In this document: one piece after another, positions 15,442-22,279 of the stretch | How positions within the stretch are numbered: position 1 is the stretch's first letter | Layout: each line of letters begins with the position of its first letter | Source: Helicobacteraceae bacterium | GTDB lineage: Bacteria; Campylobacterota; Campylobacteria; Campylobacterales; Sulfurimonadaceae | Length of the DNA stretch: 22,298 bases | Assembly (NCBI GenBank): GCA_027081565.1 | Contig: JALWKG010000092.1 | Span: 1-22,298, forward strand | Direction: 5' to 3' | Notes under the pieces: generated by a model | Seen by the model: only the letters and a program-made list of their open reading frames with translations | Database searches by the model: none | Told to the model about the DNA's origin: nothing | Translations under genes and position numbers: made by a program

Positions 15442-17028
15442 ATGACAATTAAACAGTATAAAATTATTAAAATTTCTAAGGGTAATGGTGTTTATAGAAC
15501 CATCTATGCCCCTTCAAAAGCTTACAAAACAAAACTCAAAACATTTTTATTGGACCTGCAACAGAAAGTGCATAACGTAGACACGGGACAGATTATTCAT
15601 GGGTTCTTGCGTGGACGTGGACCTGTCAGTAATGCGCAAAAACATGTGGGTTATAACTATACACTCTCTTTAGACCTCAAAGACTTTTTTAACAGTGTTA
15701 CACTGGAAATGGTGGCAGAGTACCTTAATGAAGAAGAACAACAACTCTGTTTCATAGATGGAATTGCCAGACAAGGATTGCCAACCAGCCCGGTAATCGC
15801 TAATTTGGCTTTTTTAAAACTTGATGAACAGATCAAAAACACCATTGCGGAAGAGGGTGCTTACACTGTCTATACACGTTATGCGGATGATCTTATTTTC
15901 TCGTTTAACCAACGTGAATTTGCAGAGACCTTAGAGCAGATCGTCAGAAAAATAGTCACTGAAGCAGGTTTTGTCCTTAATGATAAGAAAAGAAAACTCC
16001 AAAGCGCAAAGGGCGGTCGCCGTATTATTACGGGTATAGCCGTGGGTGAGCGGAGTATATACCCAACAAGAAAACTCAAACGACGTATTAGAGCAGCCTT
16101 ACATCAACAAAAAAGGGCAGAAGCTTTTGGACTGCTCTCTTGGTCTGCATGTAAAGTACCTAAGGCTTTTTATACAGATAGAGATCTTTTAAATAAAAAT
16201 ATTTTTGAAGAGGAGGCCCTAGACCTCTCTAATGACTTCTACCTCTCTGACCTGCTCTCTTTTGAGGAGTATGTCACCTTGGTAGAAGGTGATTTTGAGG
16301 GTAATGCCGTAGCGCATGAACATGACAGGTCGAAATGGGAGAAGCAAAAAAATGCTTTTTTGGAGCAGCGTGATGCCTTTTATCTCAAAGAGAAAGAGCG
16401 TACAAAAGCTGCTAAAAAAGTGACACGTGATAAAATAGAAAAAAGTTTAACGACAGCTGTGCACGATGTTGAGACACAGAAAGCAACACCAAAAAAAGGT
16501 GTTGTCAAACCAACGGCCAAACCAATGCCGACTTTTGATGCGCCACATACAAAAGATGAAGCACCAAAAGAGTTGGCGGTAGATTTTGAGACACTAAAAG
16601 AGATCGAACAAGAGCGTGCAGAAGAGTTTCAAAAAGTTAAAAAAGAGCGTCGCCACCAAAAAGAGGTCCAGCATCAAAAAGAGGAAGAGGCGATAGAGAA
16701 GAAACGCTCTTTAAACAAGATATTTATGACAAGTCTCTTACCTATAGTTGTGTTGATCTTGGCCATGAGTTACTACTTCTCCAAGACAGAAATAGAGATC
16801 AAACCGGCATACCCGCTTTTTGTAAATACGACCCCTTATGATGCGAGGATTCAGATCTTAAATATTAAACCTAAATATGAGGTGGGGATAGAGCTCAAGC
16901 CAGGAAAATACGACATACGTATTAGTAAAAAAGGTTATAAATCACAACGTTTTTGGATCATCATGGAACATGAACCGGTTGTGGTAACGCGTGAATTGAA
17001 AAAGATCAAAAAGCGAAAGGTCTATTAA
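15442..17028 (+). CDS. Retron-type reverse transcriptase fused to a membrane span and PEGA-like domain
   Basis: A 528-aa protein. Residues 1 to about 265 form a reverse transcriptase. They include IIHGFLRGRGPVSNAQKH (51-68), with the retron NAxxH at 64-68, and the catalytic SLDLKDFFNSV (D78). RQGLPTSPVIANL (110-122), YADD (147-150, both aspartates present) and RRIITGIAV (193-201, an ITG form of the retron VTG motif) follow. Residues 300-425 are a Lys/Glu/Arg/Gln-rich, partly coiled-coil linker. Residues 427-447 form one membrane helix preceded by KKRSLNK, so the RT should face the cytoplasm and the C-terminus the periplasm. Residues 455-505 (PYDARIQI, LKPGKYDIRISKKGYKSQ) resemble a PEGA domain. 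Only a weak ribosome binding site (AAAG) is visible, close to the RNA's right repeat. The effector role of the tail is inferred. Confidence 0.88.
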   Translation: MTIKQYKIIKISKGNGVYRTIYAPSKAYKTKLKTFLLDLQQKVHNVDTGQIIHGFLRGRGPVSNAQKHVGYNYTLSLDLKDFFNSVTLEMVAEYLNEEEQQLCFIDGIARQGLPTSPVIANLAFLKLDEQIKNTIAEEGAYTVYTRYADDLIFSFNQREFAETLEQIVRKIVTEAGFVLNDKKRKLQSAKGGRRIITGIAVGERSIYPTRKLKRRIRAALHQQKRAEAFGLLSWSACKVPKAFYTDRDLLNKNIFEEEALDLSNDFYLSDLLSFEEYVTLVEGDFEGNAVAHEHDRSKWEKQKNAFLEQRDAFYLKEKERTKAAKKVTRDKIEKSLTTAVHDVETQKATPKKGVVKPTAKPMPTFDAPHTKDEAPKELAVDFETLKEIEQERAEEFQKVKKERRHQKEVQHQKEEEAIEKKRSLNKIFMTSLLPIVVLILAMSYYFSKTEIEIKPAYPLFVNTTPYDARIQILNIKPKYEVGIELKPGKYDIRISKKGYKSQRFWIIMEHEPVVVTRELKKIKKRKVY

Positions 17029-17106
17029 AAGGTATTTCGCCTAATTTAAAGAACATGTTTTCACCCTTTACTACTCAAAACCAAAAATACTTCAAGCATT
17101 AATTTC

Positions 17107-17156
17107 GACGTTAAAACTATAATATAAGTTTATTTTAACCGTCAATTGCATACAAT
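17107..17156 (+). promoter_or_regulatory. Inverted-repeat operator and -10 box of the rhodanese operon
   Basis: GACGTTAAAA (17107-17116) and TTTTAACCGTC (17133-17143) form an imperfect inverted repeat just upstream of a TACAAT -10 box (17151-17156). The start site would be near 17163 and the ATG is at 17182. Nearly the same 37-bp arrangement recurs at 19447-19484, suggesting a shared regulator. The position suits an activator. Confidence 0.5.
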
Positions 17157-17181
17157 CTTATAAATTAATTAAGGACAGGTT

Positions 17182-17649
17182 ATGATAAGAAAAATTGCAA
17201 GTGGTGTTGTTTTAACAGGGATCTTGAGTTCAAATGTATTGGCTTACGATACGGCCAAAGCAGAAGCATTTAATAAAGTGTTTTCACATGTTACTCAAGA
17301 ACATGCAGCCAAATCAAAATTGATGATCGACAGTGATGAAGCACTTAAGATGCTACGCGAGAAGAAAAAGTTTGTTTTTTTAGATATAAGAACACCCGGA
17401 GAGATGGCAGTTTTGGGTTTGAAGACAGACAATAGACTGGAGATCCCGCTTGAGCATCTGTTTGAAAAAAAGAACCTGGACAGGTTACCGACTGACAGAC
17501 CTATTATCATAGTCTGTCATTCAGGGTCTCGTGCTAAGATGGCAATTATGAACCTGAAAATGATAGGGTTTAAAAACACACGGGTGATGAAAAATGGCAT
17601 GGTTGGTCTGGCTCAAGGTGACAATCCTAAAAATGCACCTTTGAAATAA
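17182..17649 (+). CDS. Periplasmic rhodanese-domain protein
   Basis: Rhodaneses move sulfane sulfur through a persulfide on the active-site cysteine. This 155-aa protein has a signal peptide (about 1-21, MIRKIASGVVLTGILSSNVL, cleaved after A21) and a single rhodanese domain. The domain contains FLDIRTPGEM (67-76) and the active-site loop CHSGSRA (C112-A118). The six-residue loop is that of sulfur-handling rhodaneses, not of phosphatases. AAGGA precedes the ATG. It is the first of four close genes, followed 16 nt later by a NifX-like gene. In a sulfur-oxidising bacterium it may handle periplasmic thiosulfate or polysulfide sulfur, but the substrate is not shown. Confidence 0.87.
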   Translation: MIRKIASGVVLTGILSSNVLAYDTAKAEAFNKVFSHVTQEHAAKSKLMIDSDEALKMLREKKKFVFLDIRTPGEMAVLGLKTDNRLEIPLEHLFEKKNLDRLPTDRPIIIVCHSGSRAKMAIMNLKMIGFKNTRVMKNGMVGLAQGDNPKNAPLK

Positions 17650-17665
17650 GATAGAAGGCGTTAAG

Positions 17666-18037
17666 ATGTTAGCAGTAGCAGTAAAAACAGATAAAGAAAA
17701 CACAGCAGTCTCCCCACTGTTTGGCAAAGCAAAGTTTTTTGCTTTTTATGATGGCCATGGTGTTTCTATAGAGAAAAATGAACATAAAGGCGGTGTCTCC
17801 GTTGTTAATTGGCTTGTATCAAAAGGTGTTGATACTCTGATCATTAAAGAGATGGGCAGCAGCCCTTATGGTGAGGTGAAAAAAAGAGGTATCAAACTTT
17901 TATATGCCGGTGATGAACGTATTGAGATAAATGCTCTTATTACCAAGTATGAGATCGGTGACCTTGAGACACTAAGTGCAGAAAAGGTGCAGCAGATCAT
18001 CGCTAAACATGAAAAAGGTCATACTCACAAGCATTAA
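17666..18037 (+). CDS. NifX/NafY-like protein (dinitrogenase iron-molybdenum cofactor family)
   Basis: This 123-aa protein has the single-domain fold of the NifX/NifB C-terminal/NafY family, which binds metal-sulfur clusters or their precursors. Typical stretches are MLAVAVKTD at the start, VSPLFGKAKFFAFYD (14-28) and the WLVSKGVDTLIIKEMG pattern. The C-terminus HEKGHTHKH is rich in histidine and could bind a metal. It does not seem to be part of a nitrogenase cluster here. Stand-alone members near rhodanese or redox genes are known but poorly understood. It probably carries or senses a metal-sulfur species in the cytoplasm. The gene ends 10 nt before the flavin reductase-like gene. Confidence 0.8.
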   Translation: MLAVAVKTDKENTAVSPLFGKAKFFAFYDGHGVSIEKNEHKGGVSVVNWLVSKGVDTLIIKEMGSSPYGEVKKRGIKLLYAGDERIEINALITKYEIGDLETLSAEKVQQIIAKHEKGHTHKH

Positions 18038-18047
18038 AGGAGAAAGT

Positions 18048-18641
18048 ATGTTCGTTGATTACAGTGATAAAGAGCTTACCCAGCGGTATCAGTTGATGGC
18101 ACAGACTATCATTCCAAGGCCTATCGCCTGGGTAGTCACAGAAAAGGATGGGGTGGTGAACGCCGCGCCTTTCAGTTACTTCATCGGACTTTCATCAGAA
18201 CCGGCGACTTTGCTGATCTCTGTTGGACATAAAAGTGATGGCAGCGAGAAAGATACACTGCGTAACCTGCGTGAAAGTAAAAAGTGTACCATCTGTATGG
18301 TCGATGAACCTCTTCTTCATAAGATGCATTTCAGCTCCAAAGAGCTTGACGCTGCCCAGAGTGAGACTGAAGCTTTTGACATTGCTCTGACGCGACCATT
18401 TGAGGATTTCCCGCCTATGGTAGAGGGGACACCGACAGCATTTTTCTGTGAGTTTTATCAGGAGATCGAGTTGAAAGGTTCCAAGACGATTCCCCTGGTT
18501 GTTGAGATCAAGCAGCAGTTTATTGATGAACGGTGTATTGTTGACAAAGAGAAGATGCATATTGATTATGCTCCTGTCGCGCGTGTCGGTAAAAGCTACG
18601 CAATACTGGGCAAAGCAGTACCTGCACCAAAGATTCCATAG
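18048..18641 (+). CDS. Flavin reductase-like FMN-binding protein
   Basis: The 197-aa protein belongs to the flavin reductase-like (split-barrel FMN-binding) family. PRPIAWVVTEKDGVVNAAPF and YFIGLSSEPATLLISVG form the flavin-binding core, and YAPVARVGKSYAILG closes the barrel. Members reduce free flavin with NAD(P)H or hold FMN tightly as oxidoreductases; the electron partner is unknown here. The ATG at 18048 is preceded by AAGGAG (18037-18042). The longer upstream frame overlaps the NifX-like gene and is not used. Its TAG stop overlaps the GTG start of the cytochrome gene by one base, implying translational coupling and possibly a shared electron path. Confidence 0.87.
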   Translation: MFVDYSDKELTQRYQLMAQTIIPRPIAWVVTEKDGVVNAAPFSYFIGLSSEPATLLISVGHKSDGSEKDTLRNLRESKKCTICMVDEPLLHKMHFSSKELDAAQSETEAFDIALTRPFEDFPPMVEGTPTAFFCEFYQEIELKGSKTIPLVVEIKQQFIDERCIVDKEKMHIDYAPVARVGKSYAILGKAVPAPKIP

Positions 18642-19351
18642 TGAAAAACAGTTTGAAGACCTTTCTCGCCCTTACCCTACTACTTCTTTTTACAGCTTGT
18701 TCGCAAGAGAAGACAGCACGTAATACCCCTGATGGTAAAGCGTTGTTAACGAGCAAATGTGCTTCATGTCATAATCTTGAGATGCCACCTGAGACATCTC
18801 CTGATGAACTGGCACCACCGATGATGGCGGTGGCTTTTCATGTGTATGACTTTATCAAAGTCAGTACGCCGGCAGAGAAGGTTCCATCTTCGATCGCTTT
18901 TGTAAAGGATTATGTCTTTAATCCGACTAAGGAAAAATCATTTTGTGATGAAAAAAGTTTAAAAGATTATGGCCTGATGCCTTCACAAAAAGGGAAGCTT
19001 AGTGAAGATGAAGTTGAAGCTATTGCTATCTATATGTTTGATCATTATAATCAAGAGAACTTTTTGAAGATTATGAAACAGAGAGAGATACTGCGTAATA
19101 TAGAAGTGGGTGAGCGTCTTGCCCGAAAAAATGGATGTTTAAGCTGCCATGGCATAAAGAAAAAGAAGATGGGACCTTCATTTAGTGCTATTGCTCAGCG
19201 TTATAAAGATAACAGTAAACAGATCAGTGAAAGTATTAGTCTCGGCTCTCAAGATCGATGGAGAGAATCCCGCCATGCGAAGATGCCTTCATTTAAACAG
19301 ATGACAAACGAAGAGTTAAAGACACTCTCACAATGGATCATAGAGCAGTAA
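18641..19351 (+). CDS. Diheme cytochrome c lipoprotein
   Basis: A 236-aa secreted lipoprotein. The N-terminal signal ends in a lipobox (LFTAC, C20), so it is likely anchored by lipid on the periplasmic side. It has two class I cytochrome c domains: CASCH (C40-H44) with M113 (GLMPSQ) as likely axial ligand, and CLSCH (C166-H170) with M215 (AKMPSF). The second domain resembles small soluble c553-type cytochromes; the first has a longer insertion before its methionine. GTG is the start codon, overlapping the previous stop codon. As the last gene of the operon it probably passes electrons to a terminal oxidase or another cytochrome. Confidence 0.9.
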   Translation: MKNSLKTFLALTLLLLFTACSQEKTARNTPDGKALLTSKCASCHNLEMPPETSPDELAPPMMAVAFHVYDFIKVSTPAEKVPSSIAFVKDYVFNPTKEKSFCDEKSLKDYGLMPSQKGKLSEDEVEAIAIYMFDHYNQENFLKIMKQREILRNIEVGERLARKNGCLSCHGIKKKKMGPSFSAIAQRYKDNSKQISESISLGSQDRWRESRHAKMPSFKQMTNEELKTLSQWIIEQ

Positions 19352-19446
19352 TGGTATCAACCTGTGGAGGGATGCTGAGGCTTAAGAAGTACTACAGAAG
19401 AAAAGAGAGTAAAATGATTGACTCCTTTTATAGTGACGTATTTATT

Positions 19447-19484
19447 GACGTTTAAACTACTCAATATATTTATTTTTAACGTCA
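19447..19484. promoter_or_regulatory. Second copy of the GACGT/ACGTC inverted element
   Basis: GACGTTTAAA (19447-19456) and TTTTAACGTCA (19474-19484) repeat the arrangement at 17107-17143 with nearly the same total length and a similar AT-rich centre. Downstream lie TTGACA (19498-19503) and TATAAT (19516-19521), but their 12-bp spacing is too short for a standard promoter. An additional GACGT occurs at 19435-19439. Confidence 0.45.
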
Positions 19485-19580
19485 TTTTTTAAGCTCTTTG
19501 ACAGTGTATTAAACTTATAATTCTCATAAGCATTACAACTACGTAGTGTCTTACTTATTTATTTTCATCCCTTTTACCTT

Positions 19581-19625
19581 GATGTGTTGAGTAGTGAACT
19601 CCTTAACTTCTATAATCAACACATC
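19581..19625 (+). promoter_or_regulatory. Promoter framed by a perfect 10-bp inverted repeat
   Basis: GATGTGTTGA (19581-19590) and TCAACACATC (19616-19625) are perfect inverted repeats. Between and across them lie TTGAGT (19587-19592) and TATAAT (19611-19616) with 18-bp spacing, a good sigma-70 promoter starting near 19623. A repressor bound to both arms would cover the promoter. Alternatively, transcription from further upstream would form a hairpin. The likely target is rubredoxin. Confidence 0.5.
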
Positions 19626-19628
19626 AGA

Positions 19629-19636
19629 CCCCCCCC
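19629..19636 (+). repeat. Homopolymeric C8 tract
   Basis: Eight C in a row within AT-rich DNA, a few bases after the predicted start site near 19623. Poly-C/G tracts of this length change length by slippage in some Campylobacterota and vary expression. Confidence 0.5.
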
Positions 19637-19732
19637 TTTTCCACACTTATACAACCTTTAACTTTTTTTGTAATATATCTTTACAGTGTACAACTGCTTA
19701 GATTGGTTAGACTGTATATAGAGGAGTCTATT

Positions 19733-19900
19733 ATGAGTCAAAAATATATTTGTACAGTCTGTGATTGGGTTTATGATCCTAAAGTGGGTGACCCTGAAGG
19801 CGGGATAGCTCCGGGAACGGCGTTTGAGGATATTCCTGAAGATTGGGTTTGCCCAGATTGTGGTGCAACAAAAGAGGACTTTGAGTTGTTAGAAGAATAG
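19733..19900 (+). CDS. Rubredoxin
   Basis: Small iron electron carrier of 55 aa. Four cysteines in two CxxC pairs (C7, C10 and C40, C43) bind one iron. The aromatic and acidic core YICTVCDWVYDPKVGDPEGG and the stretch VCPDCGATKEDFE are classic. The ATG at 19733 follows GAGGAG (19721-19726); the upstream in-frame ATG at 19703 lies before this ribosome binding site. In microaerophiles rubredoxin often supplies electrons to rubrerythrin or oxygen/peroxide reductases. It is separated from the cytochrome operon by about 380 nt of regulatory-looking DNA and is probably transcribed alone. Confidence 0.96.
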   Translation: MSQKYICTVCDWVYDPKVGDPEGGIAPGTAFEDIPEDWVCPDCGATKEDFELLEE

Positions 19901-19974
19901 CTTCGGTACATTTTGCACAAACTGCACCAAATCTCTTCTTCTAACGGGTCGGAGGAAGATGGCACTTCGCTTGT

Positions 19975-20000
19975 CTTATTTCTGTCTGGACAGGAATAAG
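19975..20000. terminator. Hairpin between convergent rubredoxin and uppP genes
   Basis: Positions 19975-19986 pair with 19989-20000 over about 11 bp, with one G-T pair and a tiny loop. The location between convergent genes fits a bidirectional transcription stop. No proper T-run follows, so this is tentative. Confidence 0.45.
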
Positions 20001-20022
20001 TTAAGTAATTAAAATGAGATAT

Positions 20023-20790
20023 TTATTGTGCTACTAGTAAGAGGATAATACCGAAGAGGATGCGGTAGATTCCGAATGCTACAAATGTGAAGCGCTGTAA
20101 AAAGACTAAAAAGAGTTTGATGGTTATATAGGCTACGATGAAGGCTACGATAAAGCCGATGATAAAGGCAGGCCAGTTGGCATCAGCGAATTCGCTGTAG
20201 TGTTTGAGAAGATCATAGGCAGTGACGGCGCCCATAACAGGGATAGCAAGAAGAAATGAGAACTCAGCACTGGTCTTACGGTTCATCTTGATCAGCATGC
20301 CCCCGATGATGGTAGCGCCGGCACGACTGGTACCAGGGATAAGTGAAAATATCTGGGCAAAACCAACAACAAGTGCCTGTTTGTAACTGACATTTTCTAC
20401 TTCGTTAGTATGGCTCTCTTTCTCCTTATAGAACTTTTCAACGACGAGAAAGATCACCCCACCAACTATAAACATAACAGCAACAGTGTTCACAGTAAAA
20501 AGTTCTTTAATCACATCTTTAAAAATAAATCCAACAATCGCCAATGGAAAAAATGCGACCATCAGTTTACTCCAAAGATCGATCTTTTTGAGGGTGAGCT
20601 TGTCTCTATAGACCAACATAACTGCTAAAATAGCAGCAAACTGTATGATGACTTCATAAGCTTTAGTCAGGTTGTCTTGAGAGACACCCAAAAACTCACT
20701 CGCAACGATCATGTGCCCTGTCGAAGAGATAGGTAGGAACTCCGTAAACCCTTCAATAATCCCAATAATAACGGCTTGAAAAATGTCCAA
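20023..20790 (-). CDS. uppP: Undecaprenyl-diphosphatase (BacA family)
   Basis: This inner-membrane enzyme dephosphorylates undecaprenyl diphosphate, recycling the lipid carrier for peptidoglycan and surface polysaccharides, and can confer bacitracin resistance. The 255-aa, multi-helix protein has both family signatures. The first is EGFTEFLPISSTGH (13-26, with glutamates E13 and E17). The second is PGTSRAG (152-158, with R156). The start codon is TTG, preceded on the minus strand by AAGGCG; the N-terminus MDIFQAVIIGIIEG is usual for the family. It is transcribed alone. Confidence 0.95.
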   Translation of the reverse strand: MDIFQAVIIGIIEGFTEFLPISSTGHMIVASEFLGVSQDNLTKAYEVIIQFAAILAVMLVYRDKLTLKKIDLWSKLMVAFFPLAIVGFIFKDVIKELFTVNTVAVMFIVGGVIFLVVEKFYKEKESHTNEVENVSYKQALVVGFAQIFSLIPGTSRAGATIIGGMLIKMNRKTSAEFSFLLAIPVMGAVTAYDLLKHYSEFADANWPAFIIGFIVAFIVAYITIKLFLVFLQRFTFVAFGIYRILFGIILLLVAQ

Positions 20791-20816
20791 TGGTCGCCTT
20801 TAGCTTTGATGATGAC

Positions 20817-20822
20817 ATTATA
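20817..20822 (-). promoter_or_regulatory. -10 box of uppP
   Basis: A minus-strand TATAAT 27 nt upstream of the TTG start at 20790, with a predicted start site near 20810. The -35 region is weak. Confidence 0.55.
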
Positions 20823-20947
20823 GGTTATTTTCCCAAAGAGTTACGATGACAAGATGAAGAGATCTGTACTTAAAAGCTTGTATCCCAAAGGGGCATAATA
20901 AAGTTTTGGATATGATATAAAAAATACTTTTATTACAGTGAGACATT

Positions 20948-21085
20948 ATGAAGATAGAAGACTTAAATGATCCCAACCAAAGTATGGTTGGCGGAGCAGA
21001 TGGAACGATTTGGATGGTGATGTTTGGTGCACTATTGGTTATTGCTTTGGTTTTGGCTTTTTTGAATCGTAATGTAGAACGTTAA
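20948..21085 (+). CDS. Small single-span membrane protein of unknown function (45 aa)
   Basis: An uninterrupted 45-codon frame starts MKIEDLNDPNQSMVGGADGT, continues into a hydrophobic helix (about 21-39, IWMVMFGALLVIALVLAFL) and ends NRNVER. The composition suits a real protein: a polar N-terminus, one membrane span and a short charged tail. A TATGAT -10-like box at 20911-20916 lies upstream, but the ribosome binding site is weak (GTGAGA). I do not recognise the family. Small membrane proteins of this kind often bind larger complexes, but no partner is adjacent. It stands alone between uppP (divergent) and the pilin genes. The 254 nt after it, up to the first pilin, show no further gene. Confidence 0.6.
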   Translation: MKIEDLNDPNQSMVGGADGTIWMVMFGALLVIALVLAFLNRNVER

Positions 21086-21339
21086 CAAGATATAATAAAC
21101 AGTTGTGAACTAAACTATTAGATGTCTATATCCCATATACTTTATCTTCCTTTTAAGAAGTAAAAATATTAGCATCTTACCATTTCAAATCGTAAATCTA
21201 CAATTCCCGGTCTCCCTTTTTTTTTAATTGCACTTTAAATTATTAACGTTAGTATTTAAGCTTATTATAAGAATAATTGATTCATAATGCTTACAGGTTG
21301 CAAGAGTAACCAAAATTTAAATTTCCAAAAGGAGTTCTT

Positions 21340-21729
21340 ATGAAAAGAGCTGGTTTTACTATGATCGAATTGATCTTTGTTATCGTTATTTTAGGTATTT
21401 TGGCAGCGGTTGCCATTCCAAAACTTGCTGCAACACGTAATGATGCAACGGCATCAACTGTTGCAACATCTGCAGCAACATGTGTGAATGATGCTGGTGG
21501 TGCTTATATGATGGATGGTGCATTTGATGTAACAAGTGCAGCATGTGTTGATGCTATTACTACAAATGCATGTTATACTGTAAGTGGTGACAATGCGACT
21601 GGTCAACTAACAATTACAGGTACAGTTGCGGGTGACTCTACATCAACTGCTGTTTGTCCATTAGCGGTTGCTTTAACTGACAAAAATGGTTTGACTAACG
21701 GTACAACTGCTGTAGTACATCAGTTTTAA
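21340..21729 (+). CDS. Type IV pilin-like / pseudopilin protein 1
   Basis: This 129-aa prepilin has the standard class III signal: a short leader MKRAG, cleaved before F6, then FTMIELIFVIVILGILAAVA. Glutamate at mature position 5 and the long hydrophobic helix that packs the filament core are both present. The remaining domain is small, Ala/Thr/Asp-rich and has four cysteines (48, 69, 78, 106), likely two disulfides. The size and the IPKLAATRNDA segment fit minor or major pilins of Campylobacterota type IV pili or a type II secretion-like pseudopilus. Which of these cannot be told here, as no assembly genes are in the window. AAAGGAG precedes the ATG. Confidence 0.9.
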   Translation: MKRAGFTMIELIFVIVILGILAAVAIPKLAATRNDATASTVATSAATCVNDAGGAYMMDGAFDVTSAACVDAITTNACYTVSGDNATGQLTITGTVAGDSTSTAVCPLAVALTDKNGLTNGTTAVVHQF

Positions 21730-21744
21730 TCCTTTAGTTGCTTA

Positions 21745-21795
21745 AATAGCACTCCAAGAATTTCTTGGAGTGGCTATTCTCTTTTCCTCTTTTTT
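21745..21795 (+). terminator. Terminator after pilin gene 1
   Basis: A 14-bp stem pairs AATAGC (21745-21750) with GCTATT (21773-21778) and ACTCCAAG (21751-21758) with CTTGGAGT (21764-21771), with one bulged G. A T-rich stretch follows, so the two pilin genes are at least partly separate transcription units. Confidence 0.85.
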
Positions 21796-21840
21796 TATAT
21801 AATTTCTACCAAAATTTTTAAATATTTTCCCCTAATACAT

Positions 21841-21846
21841 TATAAT
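21841..21846 (+). promoter_or_regulatory. -10 box of pilin gene 2
   Basis: TATAAT about 68 nt before the start codon of the second pilin gene, downstream of the terminator. This supports separate transcription; the -35 region is not clear. Confidence 0.5.
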
Positions 21847-21913
21847 TTTATGATATCTTCAAGTTAAATATATGAACAAGTATATTGTTCTCATCACTAT
21901 ACAAGGACTAAAA

Positions 21914-22279
21914 ATGAATAAAAATGCATTTACGATGATCGAATTGGTTTTTGTTATTGTAATTTTAGGTATATTGGCAGCAGTTGCCATTCCCAAACTT
22001 ACCACAACTCGTAAAGATGCCACGGCAGCGACACTTGTTAACGGGTTAGCTACTTGTATAAATGGTGCCACTGAAGCATATATGATAGATCAATCATTTG
22101 ATACTGATAGTGATGCTTGCGATGCTGTAACAGCATCTTGTTTTACTGTATCAGTAGATAATGTAACGGGTATTTTAACCGTTATTGACACGGCAGATAC
22201 ATCTGAGCTTTGTATTGCTGCACATACATTAGCAAATGGAAAACTATCATCTATAGTAGGGAAAGAGCATCATTTCTAA
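21914..22279 (+). CDS. Type IV pilin-like / pseudopilin protein 2
   Basis: A 121-aa paralogue of the preceding pilin: the first 28 residues are nearly the same and four cysteines (48, 69, 76, 100) sit in matching positions. The leader is MNKNA, then FTMIELVFVIVILGILAAVA, so the residue before the cleavage site is Ala, where Gly is usual. The ATG at 21914 is chosen because AAGGA (21903-21907) precedes it and the leader then has the right length. The upstream ATG at 21872 would put 14 extra residues before the leader. Both proteins end in His-Gln/His-Phe (VVHQF, EHHF). Tandem duplication followed by divergence is the likely origin. Confidence 0.88.
   Translation: MNKNAFTMIELVFVIVILGILAAVAIPKLTTTRKDATAATLVNGLATCINGATEAYMIDQSFDTDSDACDAVTASCFTVSVDNVTGILTVIDTADTSELCIAAHTLANGKLSSIVGKEHHF

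Noticed and set aside
17976..18047. Longer N-terminus for the flavin reductase-like protein
   Set aside because: The extra 24 codons overlap the NifX-like gene, while AAGGAG sits ideally before the ATG at 18048.
19888..19945. 10-bp inverted repeat from the end of the rubredoxin gene to downstream DNA
   Set aside because: One arm is coding sequence for the acidic tail, the loop is 38 nt, and no T-run follows; probably chance.
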